Shown: positions 1 to 7,864, numbered from the stretch's first letter. The stretch is DNA of 45,963 nucleotides from an uncultured Oscillospiraceae bacterium (GCA_947630785.1 CANRIW010000015.1:1-45963), one strand, 5' to 3'. A program made the numbers and translations. The notes: generated from the sequence alone by a model not told the origin.

Positions 1-206
1 CGTGGAGCGATTTCATCCTGCCCAACCTGCTGCTGAAAAACAAGGACCTGTGGACGGTGGCGGTGGGGCTGATGCACTTGGACGAGACGCAGTTTACCCG
101 GTTCGCCGCGGGGTCCATCTTTATCGCGGTGCCCATCGTGATCCTGTACTTCTGCCTGTCCGGGTTCCTGGTCACCGGCGTGACCGCCGGCGCCGCCAAG
201 GAATGA
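1..206 (+). CDS. Carbohydrate ABC transporter permease, C-terminal end (partial)
   Basis: The window opens inside a reading frame that runs from base 3 to a TGA at 204-206 (67 residues seen). The visible part has the end of a MalG-type inner-membrane permease: the W-S-D-F-x-x-P start, then a hydrophobic helix containing I-P-I-V-I-L, and a C-terminal G-x-T-A-G-A-x-K-E, which matches the usual G-x-x-x-G-A-V-K-G ending of sugar permeases. Such proteins form the membrane channel of a sugar importer with a second permease, a binding protein and an ATPase; none of these is visible because they would lie upstream. The family assignment is good, the substrate cannot be told. Confidence 0.8.
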   Translation, partial: WSDFILPNLLLKNKDLWTVAVGLMHLDETQFTRFAAGSIFIAVPIVILYFCLSGFLVTGVTAGAAKE

Positions 207-342
207 ACGGGCGGGGAAAAGAAAAGCGGACCGCCTCCCGCGGGGCGCTGAGCCCTCCCGCCTCCGCAAAAATGCTTTTTCAAGCGTAAAAGCTCCCCCG
301 GCGTGTGGACCGGCGGGATAAGGAAACATTTGCTATGTAAGG

Positions 343-372
343 CAAGGTGCAGTCTTTCGGGACTGCACCTTG
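343..372. terminator. Stem-loop between ABC permease and recombinase remnant
   Basis: A 12-bp perfect stem (343-354 with 361-372) closes a TTTCGG loop. It lies between the permease and the convergent recombinase stub. The downstream T-run is short on either strand (TCCGTTTT on plus), so it may work as a weak bidirectional terminator. Confidence 0.5.
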
Positions 373-378
373 TCCGTT

Positions 379-759
379 TTACGCGGACTGCATCCTCTTG
401 AGGTAATCGGCCCGGAGCCGCTCCAATTCCTGCTTCGTGGGGATGTCGATCATGCCGACAGCGGTAAAGTAGATGTCTACCTTGACGTAACAATGTCCGC
501 TGGATTTATCGTTGTTGTGGATCTCGATGCGCTGGATGAGGGTGTTGACAATGGTGGGAGTGAGTTCACGGACCATGGAGAACTCTCTGAGGCCATTCAA
601 GAGCATCCGCAGGTCGATGGCGGCCTTGTCGGCTTCCCTCAGTTTTTCCTCGCAGGCGGCGATGGACCTTTCCAACTCTTTCTGCTCTGCCTCGTAGGTC
701 GCGGACATCTTGCCGAAGCGTTCATCGGAGATCTTACCGGAGATGTTGTCCTCAGATAT
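379..759 (-). pseudogene. Large serine recombinase, C-terminal remnant (DUF4368 region)
   Basis: About 127 residues are left, starting at I-S-E-D-N-I-S-G-K-I-S-D-E-R-F and ending with a native-looking stop at 379-381. The segments K-M-S-x-x-Y-E-A-E-Q, a coiled coil of ~40 residues, I-Q-R-I-E-I-H-N-N-D-K-S-S-G and V-K-V-D-I-Y-F-T-A-V-G are typical of the DUF4368 tail found at the C-terminus of TnpX-like recombinases from Clostridial transposons. The catalytic serine domain, recombinase domain and zinc ribbon are all missing, so it cannot recombine DNA. An in-frame ATG exists at 789, but the ten residues before I-S-E-D do not fit the family and come from an inverted repeat. I read it as a truncated remnant. 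Confidence 0.8.
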
Positions 760-801
760 ATGATGTAAAGGGTGAGGGTCAAACCCCACCTAATACATCA
801 T
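760..801. repeat. 42-bp inverted repeat at the truncation point of the recombinase
   Basis: ATGATGTA (760-767) is matched by TACATCAT (794-801), and inside it GGTGAGG (771-777) faces CCCCACC (784-790) with one mismatch. The recombinase homology stops at 759, directly against this repeat. It could be a transposon end, an excision scar or a terminator-like hairpin; no T-run supports the last. Confidence 0.6.
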
Positions 802-903
802 AGCTGCGGCGGCTCATTTTGCGGTAAAATCAGCGGCAGTTATGAGGAAAGGAGCTATTTTTTCACTAACTGCAACCATTTTACCACGAAAGGAGCTTGT
901 TTT

Positions 904-1293
904 ATGAAATCCATCTTTGAGCAAACGGGCGGCACTTACTGCCAGGAGGGGGACTACCTGATCCCCAACCTGGAGCTGCCCGACACCGGCGAGGCCAAGT
1001 TCGGCAAGTATGGCCGGATGCGCCTCCGCTTCCTGAAAGACCACCGCCCCGGCCTGTACGCCGCCCTGCTCACCGGCGGGAAGCTCTTTGAGCATCTGGC
1101 GGAGATCGACCAGACCTGCCATGAGCGCATGGAGCGCATCTGCACCGGGATGGCCCGGCGGGAGGGCGTGACCGAGGTTCTCAAAGCCGAAGACCAAATG
1201 AAATGGGTGGGGCTGATGAACAACATCCGCAGCCGCGCCGAGGAGATCGTCACCGCCGAACTGGTCTATGCCGAGGAAGGGGGTGCCTGCTGA
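904..1293 (+). CDS. tnpV: TnpV-like transposon protein (copy 1)
   Basis: A 129-residue protein with the TnpV signature: E-G-D-Y-L-I-P-N-L near residue 16, then R-x-R-F-L-K-x-H-R-x-G-L-Y, G-K-L-x-x-H-L-A-E-I-D, G-V-T-E-x-L-K-A-x-D-Q-M-x-W-V, and M-N-N-I-R-x-x-A-E-E-I near the C-terminus. TnpV proteins are cargo of Clostridial serine-recombinase transposons such as the Tn4451 group; their biochemical role is not established. The ATG at 904 has an AAAGGAGC ribosome site seven bases upstream. The stop overlaps the ATG of the next gene by one base, so the two are probably co-translated. It is homologous to the minus-strand gene at 2165-2515. Confidence 0.8.
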   Translation: MKSIFEQTGGTYCQEGDYLIPNLELPDTGEAKFGKYGRMRLRFLKDHRPGLYAALLTGGKLFEHLAEIDQTCHERMERICTGMARREGVTEVLKAEDQMKWVGLMNNIRSRAEEIVTAELVYAEEGGAC

Positions 1294-1916
1294 TGAAGGG
1301 CAAGTTTGTATCCTTCCTGGCCGGCATGATCGCCACGCTGATCCTGGCGGCCCTGCCGGTCACGGCCCTGGCCGCGACCGGGGCGCTCACCATCGAGGTC
1401 AGTCCCATCAAAGTCCTGGTGGACGGCGAGGTCTTCCAGCCCAAGGATGTCAATGGCAACGACGTGATGGTGTTCACCTACAACGGCACCACCTATGCCC
1501 CGCTCCGGGCGCTGGCTGAAGCCTACGGGCTGGTGGTCGGGTATGACAGCGAGAATCACATCGCCACCGTGGACAAGCCCACGGCCCCTGATGTTCAGGG
1601 CGGCGACTACGCCAGCTTTGAGCGGATGTGGACAGTCGAGGAGAAGCCGGTCACTCATTACGGAAACGAGAAGATCTTCACCATGACCTATTCCGGCCCT
1701 CTGAGCATGAGCGAGTTCAAGGCGTGGTGGAAGTCCTTTGACGAGTCGGCCATCGAGGGCTACGCGGAGCGGATGATGGCGGAGGTACAGAAGACCGTTC
1801 CGGGCTATGTGGTGACGGCCTACTTCTCCTACGGTCAGTACAATCTCGGCACCGTCCGCGCCGAGAGCGGCTACACCGGAAGCAACTTCACCGGCGCGAC
1901 TGCCTGGATCGGATAA
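1293..1916 (+). CDS. Secreted stalk-domain protein (copper amine oxidase N-terminal-like)
   Basis: 207 residues. The N-terminus is a signal peptide (M-K-G-K-F, a hydrophobic stretch to about residue 24, then V-T-A-L-A-A). Residues ~38-90 resemble the copper amine oxidase N-terminal 'stalk' domain: V-L-V-D-G-E-V-F, then T-Y-N-G-T-T-Y-A-P-L-R-A-L-A-E-A-Y-G and a strand ending H-I-A-T-V-D. These domains are common in cell-surface proteins of Firmicutes and are not catalytic. The last ~110 residues (rich in W, Y and M) match nothing I recognise. The ATG overlaps the tnpV stop, so it needs translational coupling. A secreted protein as cargo of a TnpV-type element is unusual. Confidence 0.65.
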   Translation: MKGKFVSFLAGMIATLILAALPVTALAATGALTIEVSPIKVLVDGEVFQPKDVNGNDVMVFTYNGTTYAPLRALAEAYGLVVGYDSENHIATVDKPTAPDVQGGDYASFERMWTVEEKPVTHYGNEKIFTMTYSGPLSMSEFKAWWKSFDESAIEGYAERMMAEVQKTVPGYVVTAYFSYGQYNLGTVRAESGYTGSNFTGATAWIG

Positions 1917-1938
1917 GCATATAACGAAATATACGGGA

Positions 1939-1972
1939 GGCCCGTTTCCGGCATACAGCCGGGAACGGGCCT
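1939..1972 (+). terminator. Rho-independent-like terminator after the stalk-domain gene
   Basis: A GC-rich stem (GGCCCGTTTCCGG at 1939-1951 against its complement ending at 1972) with a short ATAC-type loop follows the TAA at 1914-1916. The tail is CTTTGTCATTT, a moderate T-run. Confidence 0.65.
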
Positions 1973-2164
1973 TTGTCATTTGTCCCCGCGATCCATCTCC
2001 GCAACAGACGACCAGGACTAAGAGGGTCGGTTTTCAGCGCAAACCGGCCCTGCCAGTCCCTCCAAAGGATCTGCGTTTTGCGGTACACTTGAATTATCAG
2101 AAGCAGCTTATGGATAAGTCCATATTCATTACAACTACCCCTTATTCAGTATTGTGGGACCTGC

Positions 2165-2515
2165 TCAGGAATAGATCAGTTCGTCCAAGATCACCTCCTC
2201 GGCGGCGTTGCGGATGTTGTTCATGGCATCCACCCAGGCCATCTGATCCTGGGCCTTGAGCTGCTCTGTGACACCCTGCTCCGCCGCCATCTGCCGGGTC
2301 AGCCGCTCAAACATCTCTGTCGCCTGCCAGTCGATCTCCGCAAGGTGGGCGTTGAGCTTGCCTGAAAGAAGCATCCCGGTGTAGATCCCGTTGCGGTGCT
2401 GACGCAGGAACTTCCTTCTTCTCGTGCCCCAAATGCCCGTCGGGATGTCCTCCGGGGCAGCCAGGTTTGGGATAAGGTAGTCGCCCTCCCAGTGGTACGT
2501 CAGGTTTGCGCTCAT
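2165..2515 (-). CDS. tnpV: TnpV-like transposon protein (copy 2)
   Basis: A 116-residue protein homologous to the plus-strand tnpV at 904-1293. Shared blocks are E-G-D-Y-L-I-P-N-L, R-x-x-F-L-x-x-H-R-x-G-I-Y, G-K-L-x-x-H-L-A-E-I-D, Q-G-V-T-E-x-L-K-A-Q-D-Q-M-x-W-V and M-N-N-I-R-x-A-A-E-E. The ATG at 2515 has a strong AGGAGG ribosome site. Copies 1 and 2 are clearly diverged, so this is not a recent duplication; they more likely entered with different elements. Function in transposition is unproven. Confidence 0.8.
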   Translation of the reverse strand: MSANLTYHWEGDYLIPNLAAPEDIPTGIWGTRRRKFLRQHRNGIYTGMLLSGKLNAHLAEIDWQATEMFERLTRQMAAEQGVTEQLKAQDQMAWVDAMNNIRNAAEEVILDELIYS

Positions 2516-2586
2516 TTGTTTGACCTCCTTCCTGTGATGGCTTCATTGTAGCAGTCACCGTTTCAAAAGACGAATGTGCGAAAAAG

Positions 2587-2626
2587 AAAACGCTCAGAAA
2601 AGCATTTCTGCCTTTCTGAGCGTTTT
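2587..2626. terminator. Bidirectional terminator hairpin
   Basis: A 14-bp perfect stem AAAACGCTCAGAAA (2587-2600) / TTTCTGAGCGTTTT (2613-2626) with flanking A- and T-runs. It insulates the mobile remnant on the left from the surface-protein gene on the right. Confidence 0.85.
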
Positions 2627-2800
2627 TGCCTTTACAACGCCGGGATTTAGTTTGTCGAAATTACTTCCTTATTGTGCCGGCCCTTGGCCGGGGGAGCTTG
2701 TCGTTTTTGCGGGGATATGGGTGTCGAAGCGCCACGAATATTTTATAAAATCGTACTTATATGAAGCAAATCGTCTGGTTGCGTCTCGGTCAGAAAATGC

Positions 2801-2829
2801 TTGATTTACACCTATTTAAATGTTATACT
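2801..2829 (+). promoter_or_regulatory. Sigma-A type promoter of the surface-protein gene
   Basis: TTGATT (2801-2806), a 17-bp AT-rich spacer and TATACT (2824-2829). Start of transcription would be near 2836, giving a leader of about 280 nt before the ATG at 3118. Confidence 0.75.
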
Positions 2830-2863
2830 GACCATGTTGAGTTGACAGAAAGCGTTTTGAAAT

Positions 2864-3097
2864 AGTACACTTTTTCAAAAAACAGAGGGAGGACGGAGGT
2901 GGATCGCTCGGCCCCCTGGGTTGTCGATTTTCAAGATTTTTTCGTGCTGAAAATCGGAGAATACTTTGAAAATGTGTACTTTTACAAAGTTAACTGTCGA
3001 CTTTGTATGGGTTGAGTATAACATGGAAAACGCAGAAATTCAAGCATTTTGCAAGGCGGTTTGTTTGTCGAATTGTGAGCTTGAAAAAGTACACTTT
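2864..3097 (+). repeat. Direct repeats AGTACACTTT in the 5' leader
   Basis: AGTACACTTT is found perfectly at 2864-2873 and 3088-3097, each followed by AAA after three or four bases. A related GTGTACTTTT lies at 2974-2983. The last copy ends 20 bases before the ATG, so a protein or RNA bound there could affect translation start. Confidence 0.5.
2925..2956 (+). other. Leader hairpin
   Basis: CGATTTTCA (2925-2933) and TGAAAATCG (2948-2956) form a perfect 9-bp stem inside the leader. It contains TTTTTTCG in its loop, so it is more likely an RNA structure than a terminator. Confidence 0.45.
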
Positions 3098-3117
3098 CTA
3101 AAATGGGAGGTTTTCTA

Positions 3118-6033
3118 ATGAAGAAGCGATTGAGTAAGGCCCTGGCCGCGCTGTTGGCGCTGGCCATGGTCGTCGCGCTGGTGCCGACGATGGCGTTGGC
3201 GGAAGAGAGCATTACACTAGCTGCCGAACAGTCATCTGTAAGTGCAGATAGTAGCGTTACATCAATCAAGCTAAACTTGACAGCTGAAACTACCACATTT
3301 CAGGAAACTATCACCTCTAATCCAACTTGGTTCACCCTATCTGGTGACCCTTCTGAAAGCAGTAGTATTACAGTTACAACTGTAGCAAGAGGTGAAACTG
3401 GTAAGGATGCTACTCTCACTTTGAGCAAAGGGCTTACTAAAGCTGGTGAACTGACTATCACAGTTGATAATCAAGCTTTCTCTGAGGCTCCTTCCAGTGG
3501 GAACACAGCGACCGTTACCGTCACAGCTGGTGAGCCCAGCCAGATTTCAGTTGTTACAGAACCGACTGCACCAGAAACTAATGGCGGTTCCCTTGGCAAT
3601 CCGATAGTAAAAGTAGTCGACAAGAACAATAATACGATTGACGGCAAAACTGTCAAGGTAGAAAAAGCCGATACCGGAAATTGGACTCTTGGCGGGACAG
3701 ACACTCAAAGTTCTTCGACCAGTGGTCAATATACTTTCAGCGGCCTTACCGCGACAAGCAAAGATGGCAGTGCCGTCAACGGTGCAAAGCTCAAATTCTC
3801 CGTGCAGGACAAGGAAGATGTGACTTGTGAAAGCACTACATTCGATATTCCTGCCTCCAAGGAAACCGGGCTGAAAAAGGTGACCGTCGATGACACCGAG
3901 GTAAACAACAAAACCTATACCGGCGGCAGTTCTGTTAACAATGCTGCCGATTTGGGCAGCATGCCAGTGGAAGACCTCTCCAATGTACAACTTAAGGTCA
4001 CTCCCCAATCGGCAGTTTCTTCTATTCTATACATGCTTAGTGAAGAGGAGCATCCATCCGAATTTTCCTCTGCGGGATCACTGTCTGGCTCTGGTGCAGA
4101 AGAGTATACCTGTGACCCCATTACTATTTCAGACAATTACTACATTATTATTGAAGTAACCGCTATGGACAATAGCGCGAAAGGTTATTATTCTGTACAA
4201 ATCTCTCAGGGGCCGGTAAAGCCTACCGTCACCGTAGCCCCCACTGAGATCAACGCCGGCACCAAGGACCCGACTGTGACATTGACCAGCAATCTTGACT
4301 TTGACAATGATACAACTGATAATTATGGATTCTCTGACGATAGTACCGGATTGACTGTTCAAAGCATTACTCACGACGGAAAGAAAGCCACGGTGAAACT
4401 CCAGGGCACGGCCAAAACGGGTAGCTTTAGCTTTACCGTCACCCAGGCAGCCTTTGGCGAGGAAAAGGCCAGTAGCCCTGCCGAAGCTGCAACCGTTACC
4501 GTCAATGCCGTCACACCCAATATCAGCGTCTCTCCAAGCACCATCAATGTGGGTACGGCGGCTGATGCCATCACTCTGACGGTCACTTCCAATCTGCCGT
4601 TCAAGAGCGAATTGAGCAAGAGCGACTTTGAAATTAAACTTAACTCTGAAACGACCGGCTTGACTGAATGTACCGTAGTCAAAGATACCAGCGAGACTGC
4701 GGCGAAGATTACATTCACTGGCGATGCGGCCAAGGCCGGAGAAATCACCATCCAGGCCAAAGCAGACGCCTATGACAATATGGCAAGTAGTGTAAGTAAC
4801 GAAGTGAAAGTTACCATCTCCGCCCCCGCCCCCACCACTCCCCCCGCCCCCAGCACCACCGTTGACCAGCCCGCCACGGACACGGACAGCGGCACGACGA
4901 CGGTGGACGTGAACACCAACTCCACCACCAGCGGCACCACGGCCAACGCCACGGTGCCCAGCTCCAGCATGGACCGGGCGGTCGATTCCGCCGTCAGCGC
5001 CGCTGAGAGCGCCGGCACGGCTCCCGTGGTGGAGGTGGAGGTGAAGACCTCCAGCCAGGCGGACGGCATCAGGGTGACGCTGCCCACCGGGGCGCTGGAC
5101 AAGCTGGCCGCGGTAGAGGACGCGGAGCTGATCATCACCTCCGACGTGGCTGAGGTGGCGCTGGACAGCACCGCCATCGGCGCGGTGGCCGAGCAGGCGG
5201 GCGCCACCGCCGTGCTGTCCGTGACCCCGTCCAAGACGCTGAACGCGGCCCAGACCGAGGCGGCGGACGGCGCGCCGGTGTATGATCTGACGCTGACCAG
5301 CAACGGCGAGGAGATCACGGAGTTTGACGGCGGCGTGCTGACCATCACCGTGCCCTACGCGCTGCCCGAGGGCAACGACGCCTCCACCGTCCGGGTGAGC
5401 TATCTGGACGACGAGGGCGATCTGACCCCCTGCGCCACTGTGTATGACGCGGCGGCCGGCAAGGTGGTGTTCGAGACCACCCATCTGAGCAAGTACGTGA
5501 TCACCAGCGAGGAGGTACACGTCTGCCCGTCGGACAAATTCACTGACGTGGACAAGACCAAGTGGTACCACGAGGCGGTGGACTTCATGGTGGAGAAGGG
5601 GATCATGATCGGCGTCTCCGGGGACAAGTTCGATCCCGAGGGCGTGACCTTCCGGGGCACCATCATGACCATGCTGGCCCGCATGAAGGGCGTGGATACC
5701 ACGGGCAGCGAGCCCTGGTATCAGGCCGGTGTGGACTGGGCCGTGGAGGCCGGCGTGTCCGACGGCATCGCTCCGGATCGGAAGATCACCCGCGCGGAGC
5801 TGGTGACGATGCTGTACCGGTACATAGACGAGCCCGAGGCGGACGTCGCCGTGCTGGACGGTTTCGATGACGGGGACGCCGTGCCCGAGTGGGCGGTCGA
5901 GGCCATGGCCTGGGCCGTGGCGAACGGCCTTGTGGAGGGCCGCGGCGGGCCCGCGCTGGCTTCTACGGAGACCGCGACCCGCGCGGAGGTCGCGAAGATC
6001 GTGATGGTCTTCTGCGGGCTCACCGGCAACTGA
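3118..6033 (+). CDS. SLH-anchored surface protein with Ig-like repeats
   Basis: 971 residues with a GGGAGG ribosome site eight bases before the ATG at 3118. Residues 1-28 are a signal peptide (M-K-K-R-L-S-K, hydrophobic core, M-A-L-A). Residues ~30-565 are beta-rich with repeated V-T-V-x-P-x-x-I-N-x-G-T and V-T-L-T-S-N-L patterns, as in bacterial Ig-like domains. A Pro/Thr/Ser-rich linker spans ~569-620, then a domain ending in L-S-K-Y-V-I at ~795. Residues ~805-971 hold three SLH repeats (F-T-D-V-x-x-x-x-W-Y, F-x-P-E-x-x-x-x-R-G and R-A-E-L/V motifs), which bind secondary wall polymer. The Ig part is AT-rich and the linker plus SLH part is strongly GC-rich, with the change near 4820, so the gene looks like a mosaic of a variable head and a native anchor. 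Ligand unknown. Confidence 0.85.
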   Translation: MKKRLSKALAALLALAMVVALVPTMALAEESITLAAEQSSVSADSSVTSIKLNLTAETTTFQETITSNPTWFTLSGDPSESSSITVTTVARGETGKDATLTLSKGLTKAGELTITVDNQAFSEAPSSGNTATVTVTAGEPSQISVVTEPTAPETNGGSLGNPIVKVVDKNNNTIDGKTVKVEKADTGNWTLGGTDTQSSSTSGQYTFSGLTATSKDGSAVNGAKLKFSVQDKEDVTCESTTFDIPASKETGLKKVTVDDTEVNNKTYTGGSSVNNAADLGSMPVEDLSNVQLKVTPQSAVSSILYMLSEEEHPSEFSSAGSLSGSGAEEYTCDPITISDNYYIIIEVTAMDNSAKGYYSVQISQGPVKPTVTVAPTEINAGTKDPTVTLTSNLDFDNDTTDNYGFSDDSTGLTVQSITHDGKKATVKLQGTAKTGSFSFTVTQAAFGEEKASSPAEAATVTVNAVTPNISVSPSTINVGTAADAITLTVTSNLPFKSELSKSDFEIKLNSETTGLTECTVVKDTSETAAKITFTGDAAKAGEITIQAKADAYDNMASSVSNEVKVTISAPAPTTPPAPSTTVDQPATDTDSGTTTVDVNTNSTTSGTTANATVPSSSMDRAVDSAVSAAESAGTAPVVEVEVKTSSQADGIRVTLPTGALDKLAAVEDAELIITSDVAEVALDSTAIGAVAEQAGATAVLSVTPSKTLNAAQTEAADGAPVYDLTLTSNGEEITEFDGGVLTITVPYALPEGNDASTVRVSYLDDEGDLTPCATVYDAAAGKVVFETTHLSKYVITSEEVHVCPSDKFTDVDKTKWYHEAVDFMVEKGIMIGVSGDKFDPEGVTFRGTIMTMLARMKGVDTTGSEPWYQAGVDWAVEAGVSDGIAPDRKITRAELVTMLYRYIDEPEADVAVLDGFDDGDAVPEWAVEAMAWAVANGLVEGRGGPALASTETATRAEVAKIVMVFCGLTGN

Positions 6034-6042
6034 ATCACTGAC

Positions 6043-6070
6043 AGAGGGCGGGGCTTCAGCCCCGCCCTCT
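6043..6070 (+). terminator. Terminator of the surface-protein gene
   Basis: A 12-bp perfect stem AGAGGGCGGGGC / GCCCCGCCCTCT with a TTCA loop, followed by CTTTT, ten bases after the stop codon. Confidence 0.9.
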
Positions 6071-6076
6071 CTTTTG

Positions 6077-6119
6077 ATAAAAAAGCCGCCGGTCCCCGAT
6101 ACAGGGGCATCCGGCGGCC
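6077..6119 (-). terminator. Terminator of the zinc-ribbon membrane operon
   Basis: Read on the minus strand, GCCGCCGG...CCGGCGGC with an inner CCCC/GGGG pair is followed by TTTTTTATC. It faces the preceding plus-strand terminator; the two genes converge here. A small extra hairpin (AAATCC/GGATTT) lies at about 6163-6178. Confidence 0.85.
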
Positions 6120-6194
6120 AGATTATCTGGTACAGTCATTCAGAGGGACCTGAGGGACAGGAAATCCATAAGGATTTCTGCTGGTTACCGGCAC

Positions 6195-6884
6195 TTAAAG
6201 CCGGAACGCGAGCTTATCCGACAGCAAGAGCGTGACCAGCAGGGAGACCACGGGGGACAGCCCCGCCGCAATGCCGAGACCGGCAGGGCCGAGACTCAGG
6301 ACGACGAAGAGGACCAGCACCATGAGGACCTCCCCCAGGGGCATTACGAGGAAGGCCAGTGCCGCGCCCACCGGGCCGATTCGGCCGCTGTCCAGCCGCC
6401 GGAAGGTCAGCAGGACGGCGGCGGGCCACAGCCAGCTGAACAGGCTCCAGCCGCTGCAAATGCCGTTCACAATGTCGCGTGCCTGTGGCCAATCCCCGAA
6501 AATCGTGGCGACAGGGAGCGCAAAGACGATCCCAAGCAGGGAGAGCAGCAGCATGGCCCCCGCCGCGGCGAGCACCAGCGCGTCGGAATAGCGGTAGCTG
6601 GCGATGTCGATTTTTTCCCGCCTGATGCCGAAGCACAGAATCACTCCCCCCAGGACCGGCCCCAGAACCGGCAGCAGGATTCGCACCAGGAGGGGCGTGA
6701 ACATCAGGTCCCTGACCAGGTCCCACAGGACCGGCACATAGAGGATGGCGATGAGCAGGACAAAGGGTATGACGGCCCGAACGCCCCCGGCGGCCGGCTT
6801 CGGGCGGGCCTGCAGCACTCTTCCGCACTTGGGGCAGACGGCGGAGCCGGCGGGGATGTTTGCCCCGCAGTATTTACAGAACAT
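6195..6884 (-). CDS. Zinc-ribbon membrane protein (short paralogue)
   Basis: 229 residues. It begins with a zinc ribbon M-F-C-K-Y-C-G-A-N-I-P-A-G-S-A-V-C-P-K-C-G (Cys pairs at 3/6 and 17/20), then has five or six hydrophobic segments. It is a tandem paralogue of the gene at 6904-7845: the segment W-S-L-F-S-W-L-W-P-A-A-V-L-L-T-F-R-R-L is identical and most of the C-terminal 90 residues align. Compared with that copy it lacks about 71 residues between S-D-A-L-V-L-A and M-L-L-L-S-L-L-G. The function is unknown; N-terminal zinc ribbons on membrane proteins usually mediate protein contacts. Last gene of a three-gene operon. Confidence 0.7.
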   Translation of the reverse strand: MFCKYCGANIPAGSAVCPKCGRVLQARPKPAAGGVRAVIPFVLLIAILYVPVLWDLVRDLMFTPLLVRILLPVLGPVLGGVILCFGIRREKIDIASYRYSDALVLAAAGAMLLLSLLGIVFALPVATIFGDWPQARDIVNGICSGWSLFSWLWPAAVLLTFRRLDSGRIGPVGAALAFLVMPLGEVLMVLVLFVVLSLGPAGLGIAAGLSPVVSLLVTLLLSDKLAFRL

Positions 6885-6903
6885 GGCTTTTCACCTCCGC
6901 CTC

Positions 6904-7845
6904 TCAGTCCCCGGCTTTTTTGCCCCACACGGGGCGCTGCGTGCCGCCCGACAGCAGATGTGTGACCAGCAGGGGGACCAGGGGAGCCAGTCCTATCGCA
7001 ATACCGAAGCCGTAAGGGCCGAGGTCCAGGGTGAAGATGAGAACCGGCAGCAGGATCAGCTCCGCCACGAACATTCCGAGAAAGCCCAGGGCAGCGGCCA
7101 CCGGGCCGATCCGGCCGCTGCCCAGCCGCCGGAAGGTCAGCAGGACGGCGGCGGGCCACAGCCAGCTGAACAGGCTCCAGATGCGGCAAATGACGACCGT
7201 ATACACGATGTATTCCGGCGATGCCCCGGAAATCGCGGAGGATAGCTGCGCAAAGGTAAGCCCAAGCAGGGAGAGCAGCAGCATGCCCCCCGCCGCGGCA
7301 AACAGATGGCCCTTTTCAGGCTTCCAGGCCCCTTTGCGGCCCAGGCCCAGAAGAAGGATGCCAAGCGCCGTCCAGACGTGCGCCAGCCGGAACAGCATCC
7401 TGACTGTGGGGAAAACGCTGACAACGGCGATATAAAAGGCTTCGCTGTATCGAATGGAAAAAGCAGATTCAGCTGCGGAGGATAACCAGGGGGCCAGAAG
7501 CCAGAGGCAGGCGAGCACCAGCGCGTCGGAATAGCGGTAGCTGGTGATGTCGATTTTTCCCCGCTTGACGCCAAAGAACAGAATCAGCCCCCCCAGGACC
7601 GGATCCGGGAGCGACACCAGAAGTGGCCAGACCGACCCCGGGCCAGCCGGGGTGAATATGAGTAGCAGCCTGCTGACCAGACTCAGCAGGGTCGGCACAT
7701 AGAAAACGGCGATGAGCAGGAAAAAGGGCGCGGCGGACTTAACGCCTCCGGCGACCGGCGCCGGCCGGGACGTCAGGTCTTTTCCGCAGTTAGGGCAGAC
7801 GGTGGAGCCGGCGGGGATGCTTGATCCGCAGTATTTACAGAACAT
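6904..7845 (-). CDS. Zinc-ribbon membrane protein (long paralogue)
   Basis: 313 residues with an N-terminal zinc ribbon (C-K-Y-C-G ... C-P-N-C-G, residues 3-20) and about eight hydrophobic segments. It shares its ribbon, the Y-R-Y-S-D-A-L-V-L-A block and its C-terminal 90 residues with the neighbour at 6195-6884, from which it is separated by 19 bp. The extra ~71 residues (about 140-210) hold two more hydrophobic helices and a basic G-R-K-G-A-W-K-P-E-K-G loop. This looks like tandem duplication followed by loss or gain of a helix pair. No enzymatic motif is visible; I cannot assign a function. Confidence 0.7.
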   Translation of the reverse strand: MFCKYCGSSIPAGSTVCPNCGKDLTSRPAPVAGGVKSAAPFFLLIAVFYVPTLLSLVSRLLLIFTPAGPGSVWPLLVSLPDPVLGGLILFFGVKRGKIDITSYRYSDALVLACLWLLAPWLSSAAESAFSIRYSEAFYIAVVSVFPTVRMLFRLAHVWTALGILLLGLGRKGAWKPEKGHLFAAAGGMLLLSLLGLTFAQLSSAISGASPEYIVYTVVICRIWSLFSWLWPAAVLLTFRRLGSGRIGPVAAALGFLGMFVAELILLPVLIFTLDLGPYGFGIAIGLAPLVPLLVTHLLSGGTQRPVWGKKAGD

Positions 7846-7864
7846 AGCTTCTCACTCCTGCCCC

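Larger units (their letters stand above)
2653..3071. promoter_or_regulatory. Five TGTCGA sites in the surface-protein upstream region
   Basis: TGTCGA occurs at 2653, 2722, 2922, 2995 and 3066. Three of the four intervals are 69, 73 and 71 bp. This part of the 602-bp gap (2516-3117) has no gene. The regular spacing suggests protein sites on one face of the helix, but the factor is unknown. Confidence 0.45.
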
